DNA of 64,000 bases from Cranoglanis bouderius (Eukaryota; Chordata; Actinopteri; Siluriformes; Cranoglanididae), in assembly GCA_023630585.1 (NCBI GenBank), contig CM042555.1:18671501-18735500 (forward strand). The letters are read 5' to 3'. The first letter of the stretch is position 1, and each line of letters starts with the position of its first letter. Under the pieces are notes generated by a model, which did not search any database, was not told the origin of the DNA, and worked only from the letters and a program-made list of their open reading frames with translations. The translations under genes were made by a program, and so were the position numbers. Below, piece after piece: positions 53,330-64,000 of this stretch.

Positions 53330-53860
53330 ACTTGGGGTGAAATTCCCATAACAGCACGTCCCAGAGTGGTTTATTCCTCTTATACCACACCAGCGATTAC
53401 TATTTTTTGTTTATTAAAGAAAGACAAGTCATACTTTTTTACCTGTTTATAGTTGTTGAACTTACTGTTATAGTAGCTATAAACATTCGTTCCCTCACTT
53501 TTTTTCTCGGTCTCGAAGGTAAAAAAACCGCTGCTTTTCACGTTACCGAGAAACCCCCCCCCCAAAAAAAATGTTGGGGAAAAAAAATAAAAAATCCATA
53601 ATATAAAAATCCAAAATCCATCTTTCCATAAAGGTTAAATAAACATCTCCTTATAAAATTTTCATTGTTGAATAATAATAATAAGAAGAAGAAGGAGAAG
53701 TCAGTTTATTATTAGTCTTAATTTATTATAGAAACCATGACGTATTAGAACGAGCGCCTTGATACTATAAACCTGCGCTACTGTCCGAGCTGCTGTTATA
53801 GAAAAAGATTCAGCACCTTCTGACCAATCAGAGTCGAGAATCCGACAATTATAAAATGGA
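53330..53860 (+). mobile_element. Near full-length copy of family A
   Basis: In order: CATAACAGCACGTCCCAGAG, TTTATTCCTCTTATACCACA, CTGTTTATAGTTG, ATAGTAGCTATAAACATTCG, AGGTTAAATAAACATCTCC, ATTATAGAAACCATGACGTA, then TTCTGACCAATCAGAGTCGA. Same order and orientation as 11370-11937. Confidence 0.85.
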
Positions 53861-54804
53861 AGCCTGCAAATGACAGATGTTTTCTTCCTGCTCGCTTCCT
53901 ACTCAACCCTCAACTCAGAAGTTTATAGCAGATGGAAGTTTAATCTTAGATTTCAGAAAGCATTTCTGCTTGCTTTGCTCACGGTTTCTGCACCCCCCCC
54001 CACCCCACCCCTTTCCCCCCCAAAAAAATGCTCTTGTCAAATGCAGATTCCTCACATTGACATGGTGAAAAGGTGTAAGGCTTTGGCTTCAGCTGCTGTC
54101 AACTACCAGCAGCCTATTTGTGGTGGATCTTAGCTTGTGTGTGTCTTCGTAGGTTTGCTGATTTAGTGTCGCTGCCTTGACATGCAAAAGCAACTGGGTT
54201 TAATCTTAATGTTGGAGCTTTTTTTTGGAGCTTGAGTACCGAAAACCGTTTTAATGTGTTTGTGCAACTGAACATGCGACCTTTATAAAGACTATAATCT
54301 CAATTATTTAAACAAAACAAAAAAAACCCCTTAATAATAAAGAAACTGTGTAGTTCTTAGAGAGGAAGATGCCATTAATTGGTCTGGTATGTTACTATTA
54401 TCTCGTTAGTAGTTACTAGGTAGTTACTAGTATGTATCTTTTCATTTATATGAAATTGGCTTATGTGATTTCTTCCAGTAGCCTTAAAAAGCATTAAAAA
54501 GTGTTAATTCAATATGTCTAGTACACTTTATTTCCCAGTTCCAACACACAAGCTTTGTTACTTGATATAGAAATGATAAACTCACCACGGACACGACGCT
54601 TCACCTTTCATTAACCTTTCGTCGTAACGTCGAGAAAAGAACTTTGGCAGGAAGCATCAACTTGGATCCGTGGGTGTAACTTACGCCGGGGACGTGTCTC
54701 CACGGCTTTTTGAAAAGTGTATTCCGTTAAGAATCTTTCGAGCAGAAACTGATCCTAACGCTTTCTAAAAATATCGCTCAAACCATGGATTTACGTTATG
54801 CCAG

Positions 54805-55060
54805 TGGTTCTCAAAGTGGGGTTCATGAACCGTCTATGGTGGGGTCCATTTTTTTTTTTTTTTTTACAATTATTTTGTTACAACGATGGAATCCACATTA
54901 AACAAAGTTATTATATTTAGGGGTCCAAGCACCAAAGTCAACTCAATAAGAAAATATTACTTGGCAACACTGCTTATGAAATAAACTCATACTGTGGAAT
55001 GGATCAGTTTTACAGTTAAAGGGGTCCCCTTTGCGAGACACTTGAACCCAGTGGATGTGC
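54805..55060. mobile_element. hAT-like repeat fragment
   Basis: Starts with CAGTGGTTCTCAAAGTGGGG, the common hAT/Charlie-type terminus, and includes GGGGTCCA words and a closing GGGGTCCCC near 55021-55029. The right terminus is unclear. 53861-54804 has no gene apart from C runs near 53993-54020. Confidence 0.6.
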
Positions 55061-55384
55061 AGAAACGTTGAAAAGTCCCCGTTCGTCTCCCACTTTATTA
55101 CGTCCGTCATGTTCGAATTAATTGCGAGCGCATATCAGCCGATGTCCGTGTCCCGTTTCGAGCAGCAGGACTCGTCGAGTGAACGTAAAACGATACCAGA
55201 AACGTGAGCTAAGTCTTAATTACTTCTCGCCCGACCTTTTCCGAGGCCTGCGCATGGCGTGAAGCAGATTATATTATGTGTGATAAGCTGTATGGAGCAG
55301 CACAGCCGTGGATGAGGCCACGCTATCACGAATATACACAGCCGGTTAAAAGGCGTCTGGGTAATCTCTAAACTTAAAGGATTC

Positions 55385-55460
55385 ATGGTGGGGTGCTGTT
55401 TAATTCCCGAATCTGACTGGTCAGAAGGTGGTATGGTTTCTATAGTAACAAGTCTCAAGG
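55385..55460 (-). mobile_element. Small fragment of family A
   Basis: TTCCCGAATCTGACTGGTCA followed by GAAGGTGGTATGGTTTCTAT is the complement of the family's terminal and ATAGAAACC blocks. Confidence 0.6.
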
Positions 55461-55548
55461 GTGGATTAAAAAAAATAATAATAGAAACATCTTGTATGGG
55501 AATGTAGGCCAGTACAGCGTCTCGTCACACACTATCTGCATTGACAAA

Positions 55549-55552
<4 letters not shown>

Positions 55553-55583
<31 letters not shown>

Positions 55584-55722
55584 CAATAACTTCATTACTC
55601 CTCTGTAGCACGCCTCTCCAGCCAATAAGCGAAAAGAAACGGTGTCATGGTATCACCTGGTTATTTTTAGGACGTGCATTCTGCATGGCACCCGGTAACA
55701 CACACACACACACACACACACA
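55553..55722. repeat. Opposed (GT)n and (CA)n microsatellites
   Basis: GT at 55553-55582 and CA at about 55699-55722 flank 115 unique bases. Confidence 0.9.
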
Positions 55723-58700
55723 CGCATATATCCCTGACATCACACCCCTTCTTACTCCTCATCATCCCATTCTGCTGTAGAACATGGATTTATTTATTTT
55801 TTATTGAAGCTCAATAGACTGAGACTGAGGGAACAGCTGAGCTCATGAAGTTTCTAGTCACTTCAAAGACATCCCGCTTTCATCTGCACGAAATATTGTC
55901 GGGGGGGGGCGGGGGGAATGCTATCAGCGATGCTACACATGCTCTGGATAATGCTCGGACCAGCTGAGCATTTATTGTGTCTTGTAGTGTGTAATCCTGT
56001 GATGTCACCACCAGTTTCTCTCGTAGTGCGGTCAGAAAAAAAACAAAAACAAAAACCCAACACAGCGGTGTCTCGTTAAAGCAAGCACGCAAGGAAAGAA
56101 AGCACAAAGACCTTTTTTTTCTGTCACGTAGCATGTGCGGCGAATCGTTTCACCGTCATGGCTGACTTATAGCTTTGCAAGAAAAGACGTTCACACTCCC
56201 GTAATCTCGACCGCTCGTCCGTGTTTATCTGAGTGACAATAACTTCGGCTGATATAACCGTCTTTGACGTTAATATATGTTAATGACGAGACAGCGAGGC
56301 AAGAGAATAGCATGTGACCAGACCACTGGCCTCAGTGAGCCGGTGTAATTCTTCTGTTAATCCCACCGTCGATGTGCCGTTTTCTATTTTAGAGCGATTG
56401 CTCACCCGCTTTTTTAGCAGCGCTGTGGTGTCCCGAATTATATCTAACTTCCTTTCTCACCTCGTTTGTTGGTGTAAAACTGTTCGCCACATGAATCTAC
56501 ATCATCCTTACATAAACAACAGGATTCCAGCGGAGTGTGTGTGTGTCAGTGAGTGAGTGTGTGTCGTCTGGTCTGTTTTTTTTTTTTTATAGCTCTTCTC
56601 TTGGCATCTGTTCTGTATTCAGATTCTCAGCGATTTCTCAGGAGAGCTGACAGCAATCATGTGGCTCACTTCACGGCTAAATGTGAAGGCGATAATGACT
56701 TTTTCTAATCACGAGCCAAAAGCTGACTGACGTCAATTTTGGACGTCATTAGAAACGAGCGATTTCCGGATCGGTCTCGTTGACGGGTCAGTGCTATGAA
56801 TTCTGATGTATTTTTTTGGAGTTCTGTGAAAGGTTTCCATGCTATATTCCTAACATAAAGGTTATAGCTCTCCACGGTGTGTCTAAGTCCTCGTCGCTCT
56901 CTCAGGATTGGCTGGACGGTGTTTGGACAAGTGGTTGTGCTCACCTCTCTGAAGCCTCCGGTATGCCTGGACATAAACCCTGTACTTTAAACCCTGCATT
57001 CCCATATGTGTCCTGACTATTTGTCACACTTTTATTGCGTTTTTCCACCATTCCCAGCCCCTGGAAAGGAGTTCGTCTTGCCCACACAGCTTTTACGGGG
57101 GCCAAGCATCTCAGTCCTCTGCAGATTATGCTAAAAGAGGGAGCCATAATGGAAAAAAAAAGGTATTTCAAGCAATGACAATGAGTTTGCAGCCTGTGAA
57201 GTGGTACTAGTGGTGGATATGATGAGTGCAAATGGCCTTCAGATTTACTGATAACATGTTGCCATGTATCAATGCTATGTGAAGAGCGAACACCACATAT
57301 GATAACCAAAACACTGAGACAGCTCAACCATGATGTGCTACATCAGAAACTTGTTTCTTTCCCATAAGTCTGTATTAAGGCACTTAATTAAAGTCCCCAT
57401 GACTTAGTTGTGATTTGATTCCGTATGTTGACGTAATTCCTTCTGAAACAGGAAGTTGTGCTGAAGTGCTTGACTGACTTCCACAACAGCCAATGGCACT
57501 CAAGAGACTCCACACCGCCGGATCTAAACAAACCTGACAGTTGCTTAGTGAGCTAGCTAAATATGGAGAGCTTACTCTTACTGACTGAGAAGCCACGACG
57601 CTGTTTAAAGACGTAGTTACGTTCTCGCTCTGTCTGTGGAAGCAACACCTTTGGAAATCCCCAAGTTGGTAAAACACCACCAAACGCCACCCTGTTCAAA
57701 ATGGGAAAAAAAAAAAAAAAAAAAAACTCTTACCATTTATTCTCCAGCAAGCAATGGTTGGAAAAGGGAATAGTTTGCGGGAAGATGCCGGGCCAGAAAT
57801 ACTCGGACGAACCATTTTTACTGCTGCTACTACTGTAGAGCTCTGGGGGTGGGACATACTGAATACTGCAGTACTTCCACCCCCTGCTTTTTTTTTCTTC
57901 AAATATTACAGAACACAATGTGTGTCCTGTGAAGGCAACGATTCTCCAGTAGGAGTTAAAGGCCAAAGCGTTCCCATTTTTAACAGCCTGGTTTAACACG
58001 TGTCCTCGTTGCGTCCATGCTCGGACTCATCTCTAACCTTGTAAATGTCACTCTGTTAGCACAAGCCACTGTTACAAACCTGTCTCTCCGTCTTTCGCGA
58101 GTGACATCGAAGTCCGTTCGCGAGCACATTCCGCTGAAACCAAAGAAGCGCATGTGGAGAAAACAGCTCGCTGTCAGGAGAGCAGTCTGCCTGCCACTCA
58201 ACCCCCAAAAAAACAGGGACAAGAGTGCAAAGTAAAGCTGGGGGGGGATTAATAAATGCACGAAGAGTCAGATGGAGAGACGCTGATGATTGATTGAATG
58301 AAAACACTGTACGTAGGCTCGGATGGCCATGAAAACATGGACGTGTGATTGGATCTGTGGAGCAATAAAAGAACTGTACATGAACATGAACAGTGATTTC
58401 CTGTGATGTAATGGTGTAAGAATAAATTTGTACCTTGCAACTTTGCATCTTTTAAAAATTTTTTTATTTATTTTTAACGTTTAGCTCACATGAACAAAAA
58501 CACATAATTTACTTTCTGTCCTCACCTGTTGGTGTCACTGGCATTTATAGTTTGGCTGTTAGTGAAAGAAGTGTATGGTAGCAGGCCACAAATTTACAGG
58601 TTGGTGTAGTTTGTTCCCGTGTCTCTCAGTTCGTGTCTCTCAGCTTGACATGATTTGTGAGGTATTTATGCTACAAAAACGACACCCTATCACCAATCCT

Positions 58701-59344
58701 GACCCAGCTTTTTTCCCTCATAAAGAGGCATCTCAGTTCTTGGTGAAACTGAACTTGCCTGTCACGGGCCTCTTGAAGTCTCCCACAACCCTCTGCCAGG
58801 TGTCGTCTTCATAAATTTTCCCAAGTGCCAATGCTGCACTCGTTGTCCAGCAGGTGCGCTTGAAGGCACAAGGGGGGTTAATATATAATTTTACAAGTCA
58901 CTGTTTATGATGTTAGATTTCAGCCCCTGCATCGACGTTAATGGCAAGCAATTCCTGATATTCTGTCCCGTGTGTTTCCTCTCGGTCACATGACCCCCCC
59001 CTCACTGCCTTGGATATGACCCACACGCCGGGTGACCACAGGCAGGCAACATTTTGTTGACTTGTTGACAGTTGAAAACAGATCGATTGGTGCCAAGACT
59101 TCCACCTCTGGCGGCTGTTCGATAAATGACAGAAATAATGTCCCATAATGCACTGGTGTCAGCACTCTTGCGTACTTCTGGTGTCATGTCCCAGGCTTCC
59201 AGGGATACTCCAAACTCGCATGTCGGTAGCGTCTGAGTTTCATCCCTCCACTCTTAAACATAACGGTGCCAGGTTTAATGTGGTGGAACGTCCGCAAAAC
59301 AAGTTATCACTGACGGGAGTAACTATATTCACCAGACTCTCTCA
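55723..59344. other. Gene-free interval
   Basis: No exon is supported. It holds G runs (55900-55916), T and A runs (56575-56590, 57703-57726) and unique sequence. 57040-58250 and 58900-59200 have moderately complex composition with short open frames, possibly from old mobile elements, but no domain is recognisable. Confidence 0.45.
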
Positions 59345-59525
59345 GACTGTTACCTCTGACACTGGAGACTCCTTCCATAAATGTTAGATCATTAAACGTC
59401 TCCTTATAGAAAAACTTCACCATATCAACGTTTATACACGTTTTTTAATCCGTTTACGTGGAGCTGCCGCTGTACAAGCCCCTGTGAATGAGCTTTTACT
59501 ATAGAAACGATAACGTGTCAGTATC
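59345..59525 (+). mobile_element. Partial copy of family A
   Basis: TTACCTCTGACACTGGAGAC, TCCTTCCATAAATGTTAGAT, the CACGTTTTTTAATCCGTTTA block and CTATAGAAACGATAACGTGT match the central part of the family. Confidence 0.75.
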
Positions 59526-60739
59526 CTCTATGCGTCACACATTAACGTCCCTACTGTTTTCAATAAATGAGGGCGGCATTTTGTTTAAGGAACATCATTT
59601 CACAAAATTGCATTTACTCACATATCGAAAACCGATGTCTTCAGTGTGGAGAAGTGTTCCGAAAATGTGTCGTGTCCTTCCCTGAACCCCTCGGTTAATG
59701 GTTCAAATGAGATTTTTCCTTAACGAATTCAGCGTTTCTGGTGGTGACAGATAAGCTTAGCTTTACGAGGGCTTTACAGGACCTCTAACAGCTTGTCCTT
59801 CTCTCACACTTGGGATCACCTTTCTGTAATATAAAACCAAGCAGGCATGCCAAAAACTCCCCACCATATTAGCCAATGAATTAATGGCCTCTTCGATTTT
59901 GTTTATGCGAAACGAAGGACGGTGAGAATCATATAGAAAGAATCAGGATTCGGATTGTGTTTCGGTTCAGGGTTACATTTTGGTTTAAGCAGCGTAACAA
60001 GTCAGTGTTCCTTATCATCTCTCAGTACTGGACACATATGCACTTACATGTACCGAGCACCTGATAAACATGGTCAGGAGTTGGGATTCTTTCAGTTAGT
60101 AAGTTGAAGTGGGTTCTGATATCTCATGTAAATGGGGTAGCACTTTACATAAAGGTTCCTTTAACTGACAATATTTAACATAACATAACATTTGCTAATT
60201 TATGTGGACTTTCTGTATTTTTACTCATGGGTTGAATAAACAGTCACTGCAGGTAAATGTATTTCATTAACATTTACACTTTACTACTTTGTTAACATTA
60301 CTGATGGTTTATTCATGCAGAGGTGCCAACATTTATGGTTTAGCGGTAGTTATTCAATTCAATAATTCACTGAAGGGGAAAGGACGTGGGACGTGAAAGA
60401 AGCATTTGTTTATGTAGGCGGTTACTTTTGATTCGTGCCTTATTGTGAGCCAATAGAGGGCAGAACTGTGGTCTCGCAGCCAGTAAAAAATAAAGAGGCT
60501 TATTATTAAACTTTGGCCTTGCTGTTTTCTTACTCTTGCTCAAAACAAAACAATGACTAGGCTAGCCAGGTACTGTTAGCCCGGTGTGACAGACTCATCA
60601 GATCTGATGTAGTGTTTGATCTTTGTACCTTGACGGTATTATGTGATCAGTTGGTGTATGTTCTACCAAAAAAAAACCTAATAGAAATTTCAAAGTGAAA
60701 GTGTTTTTCTTTGAGCTGCTTTTGGCATGGCATGAGCTT
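59526..60739. other. Gene-free interval
   Basis: Single-copy AT-rich sequence; nothing recognised. An (A)n run is at 60668-60676. Confidence 0.5.
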
Positions 60740-61630
60740 TTTTTTTAAGTTGGATTTTAGTAGCGTTTGGGATGTTTTGAGTGCAGTTTAATTTATTTAC
60801 CATGGCATGAGGTAGTTTGCCGTATTTGACCACAATCTTTAACTGTACCTTGTGCAGATTGAATTGTTCCACATACATTTTGACAATGTTCTGGGTGCAT
60901 TTCTGGCTGCTGTAATTGGGTTGTTTTGAGTTCACTTTTGTTTTTAAGTACAGTTTTGGTTGTTCTTGGTGTAGTTTGAGGTGTTTTGGGTGCAGTTTGG
61001 CTTACTGTTGGTGCAATTTGGGTTGTTGGTGTAATATGGGTTGGTCTTGGTGCAGTTTGGGTTAGTTTTAGTGCAATTAGAGTTTTTTGTGTAGTTTGGG
61101 TTGTTTTTGGTGTAGTCTAGGCGGTTTTGATGTAGTTTGGGTTGTTTTGGTGTAGTTTGGGTTGTTTGTGGTGTAGTTTTGGTGGTTTCTGGTGTAGTTT
61201 GGGTTGTTTTGGTGTGGTTTTGGTTATTTTTGGCGCAGTTTCAGTGGTTTTGGTGTAGTTTGGGTTGTTTTTGTTTCTGGTCCAATTTGGGTCGGTTTTG
61301 GTGCTGGTTGGGCTGTTGTTGGTGCAGTTTGGGTCGGTTTTAGTGCAGTTTGGGTTGTCCTTGGTGTAGTTTGGGTTGTTTTGGGTGTAGTTTGGGTTGT
61401 TTTTGGTGCAGTTTGGGTTGTTTTTGGTGCAGTTTGGGTTGTTTTAGTTCCATTTGGGTTGTTTGCGCTGCAGTTTGCAAATCTGACCTTGTATGCACTT
61501 TGGGTGGTTTTGGTTGTGTCCTGAGTTATTATCAGTACGGTTTAACATGCTCCAGGTCCAGTTTGAACTGTTCCCTGTGTATTTTGGGTTGTTTGTGGGA
61601 CTAGCTTGATCTGTTTAGGCTACAGTTTTA
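60740..61630 (+). repeat. G/T-rich minisatellite, unit about 21 bases
   Basis: Units like GTTTGGGTTGTTTTTGGTGCA recur through the block, best conserved at 61120-61480 and degenerating on both sides. The plus strand is strongly depleted in C. Because many units are multiples of three, frames stay open and encode valine/tryptophan-rich repeats; these are not genes. Confidence 0.85.
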
Positions 61631-61808
61631 GCAGACTTTTGATAGAAACCTTAGCAATGGCCATCATTTTCTAGGTGGTATTGACTTCCAGAGCTCCAGG
61701 TGTGAATACTGGGACACAGGGTGACACTGGTGACTCATACAGTAGTTCTGAAACAGGGTGACTCATGCCCTCCTACAACTCACCTTGCATAACATCAAAA
61801 TACACACA

Positions 61809-61816
<8 letters not shown>

Positions 61817-61851
<35 letters not shown>
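61817..61851. repeat. (CA)n microsatellite
   Basis: Pure CA run with an imperfect CA start from 61801. Confidence 0.95.
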
Positions 61852-61853
<2 letters not shown>

Positions 61854-62420
61854 ACAGAAGTGGGTCAGATCTGCTTAGCCATCACTGCACGGATCTGAAA
61901 GAGTCTTGCATAACACCAGATGACACACTGAACGGACTCCAGATATAGCGCCGTGTAGTCCCTGTAATCCAGTCCACCCACTCTTAAACCGGAGAATATT
62001 TTTCTTGCAATTATTTCCACCCTCAGCTTTTTTTTTTGTCACACCTCTGTCAGAGCAGTTACTGTGATCCTTTATTACCTGTAGAGTCAACTACCTATTA
62101 GAATACTTACTCAACCCCGACTATTGTTAACAGTGGATCTCCCATTGGGCCTGGCTGTCCATACCATTGGAATAGCGCTCTCCTCCTAGCTCACTGAGCT
62201 GTTTGAAAGTTTGAAAACGTGCCCTTGTCCCAGAGGAAGCCTTCCTGGATTGCTGGCTGTCGTGAGATAAGTAGATTAATGGTGTAAAAATAGGCGATGA
62301 CTAAACTGAAAGAATGGGTAAAGTGTTAAACGGTAACACAAGAACTTATCAACAGTGAGAGGTGCGTTTGATTTGATGTTCCTCCCTCTGGAAGTATTAC
62401 TATCATCATTATCTTTAGCA

Positions 62421-62421
<1 letters not shown>

Positions 62422-62452
<31 letters not shown>

Positions 62453-62676
62453 CTATGTGTGTTTCTATGTGTGTGTCATGCTGCTCAAACTCTTATCTGA
62501 GCAGTGTGTTGTCTCGGGGGGGGGGGACCATGGTGCCGTGGCTAATGGTGCAGACGACGGAGTAATGACAAGGCTCGTGGCTGTGGCTGGCAGCGAGGAT
62601 CTATGTCTATATCTCTCCTCTCCCCTGGGCTCCCTAATCACACACACACACACACACACACCACACACACACACAC
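62422..62676. repeat. Opposed (GT)n and (CA)n microsatellites around a unique island
   Basis: GT at about 62422-62452 and CA at about 62638-62676 bracket a 180-base GC-rich unique stretch with a G run at 62517-62527. Confidence 0.85.
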
Positions 62677-64000
62677 ATAGCTCAGAGGCTCGGATGTGCA
62701 TCGAAATCCACTCTGGCTCACCTCTTTATAGACCAAGGGAAAGTGTTTGTGTTGTTCTAATGGATGAACTTGGCTCTGAAATTGTAAATACGCAGTACAC
62801 GGACAGTCAGTGTCGATCATTACCCTCGGACCCTCGTACACACTCTCTTGGTGTAATCGATAATCGACGGGCCCAGTGGGAAGAGCGGCTCGTATTAACT
62901 AATTGGACCCACGTTACATATTTAACCTCGTATTCATTATCTCTAGACAGCATGTGTGTGTGGTGTGTGAGAGAGGTGTATATGTGTGTGTGTGTGTGTG
63001 TTTGCGTGCAGGGAACGCCAGATACAGCTGTCGTCATGCTTCCGCGAGCAGACACAGAGCAGTGCCTCCTCTCCTGCATTCGCTCCGCTAGATAACTCTG
63101 TAGGCTCCACTTCACCAGAGCTAAATTAAACCCGAAGCACAACATCTCAGCCACGGAGCGGAACCAATACACAACGTACACAGTGTTTCGACTTTAAGCC
63201 TTTGTTTAGTTTCCACACACGAGGCTAAAGTAGCTAGCAACCTTACAGCCCGCAGTTTAACGTTGTGCAAAGTGCACGCGTAAATCATCACACACTTATC
63301 TCAAAGCGTATCGGGTTGTTCAGTATCTCTAACACACTTGTTCATGTGGTTTCTGACACTGCATGACACGCCGTTAGCTATAAATACGGGCGAACGGACG
63401 TCACGGAGCTAAAAACGGTCGCAGCTCCATCGCTTTCCTCCTCAGCACATAGTTCGGTGTCTCACACACACACACACACACACTCACACACACACTCAGG
63501 TAGGAGGCGTGGCCTAAAGTTTGAAGATGGAAATGTGAATTAGATTTCATTTGTGCAATGCTATTTTTGATCTGTTACGGGGGCACGTCATTTGGCGGGA
63601 GTGTGTGATGACTAAGGCATGCAGCTTGCACAATCATAAACTGGTAGTTAACCGTAAGCTTTCCTCACTTGTTCGCTACGTTAGCTAACACTATTAGCTC
63701 TAGTACCAAAGTAAAGGAGAAAACCTCTGACACCATACATGGTCTAGTTGATGAGGCCTGGGTTAAATTGGGTTACATTTATGTTGCGCGAGCTTGTAGA
63801 TACATTTCGCGTGGAACCCCGATGTGCTCTCCTCTCAACCTCGTTGTAACCCGTCTGCCTCAGTGCTCGTTGTGTTGAGATGCTTTTCTGCTCACCACGG
63901 TTGTAAAGAGTGGTTATCTGAGTTACCGTAGCCTGCATGTCAGCTCGAACCAATCTGGCCATTCTCATCTGACCACGCTTATCAACAAGGCGTCTCCGCC
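62677..64000. other. Gene-free interval to the window end
   Basis: Unique sequence with a (GT)n near 62977-63001 and CA runs near 63461-63498. The segment 62740-62940 is complex and non-repetitive with a TTAACTAATTGG homeodomain-like motif near 62896-62907, and might be a conserved non-coding element. No exon is supported; the long open frame at 62355-63095 crosses two microsatellites. Confidence 0.45.

Noticed and set aside
61137..61604. Valine/tryptophan-rich open frames in two phases
   Set aside because: Products of the 21-base G/T minisatellite; several frames are open at once.
62355..63095. 246-codon open frame
   Set aside because: It runs through GT and CA microsatellites and lacks any family resemblance or codon bias.

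Overview
The window is teleost fish nuclear DNA, very probably chromosomal. It holds two complete, intron-containing genes in the same orientation: dusp5 (17881-23578) and smc3 (26403-43443). Their order and orientation match the vertebrate DUSP5-SMC3-RBM20 block (human 10q25). The fish assignment rests on the protein sequences, the extreme density of long CA/GT microsatellites, a decayed fish-type Tc1 transposase, and fish-type SINEs and MITEs. The repeats would fit an ostariophysan such as a catfish, but I cannot prove the order from this window.

Region by region. 1-17600 has no recognisable gene. It carries microsatellite clusters, a 114-bp higher-order tetranucleotide array, a Tc1 remnant, MITEs, and a full copy of an interspersed element that I call family A. 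17630-17735 is a compact dusp5 promoter with GC boxes, a perfect CArG box and a TATA box. dusp5 has 4 coding exons and encodes 353 aa. Its intron 2 contains a 12-unit array of octamer plus CCAAT motifs. 25790-26402 is the smc3 upstream region, with spaced CCAAT boxes and E2F and YY1 motifs. smc3 has 29 coding exons that sum to exactly 1217 codons plus stop, the length of vertebrate SMC3. Its intron 19 has every hallmark of a minor-class (U12, AT-AC) intron. From 43880 to the end there is no secure gene. That part holds repeats, one candidate exon (50631-50751) with weak resemblance to RBM20, and a long G/T-rich minisatellite (60740-61630).

Functionally, dusp5 encodes the nuclear ERK-specific dual-specificity phosphatase, a negative-feedback product of growth-factor signalling; the CArG and AP-1 motifs nearby fit that role. 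smc3 encodes a core ATPase of cohesin, and the E2F, YY1 and NF-Y type motifs upstream fit a proliferation-linked housekeeping promoter. The two genes are adjacent but not functionally coupled as far as the sequence shows.

The most unusual signals are the U12 intron of smc3, the octamer/CCAAT array in dusp5 intron 2, a decayed duplicate of smc3 exon 11 lying in intron 11, and microsatellites abutting several smc3 splice sites. Motif calls and exon borders were made by eye; no alignment or database search was run.
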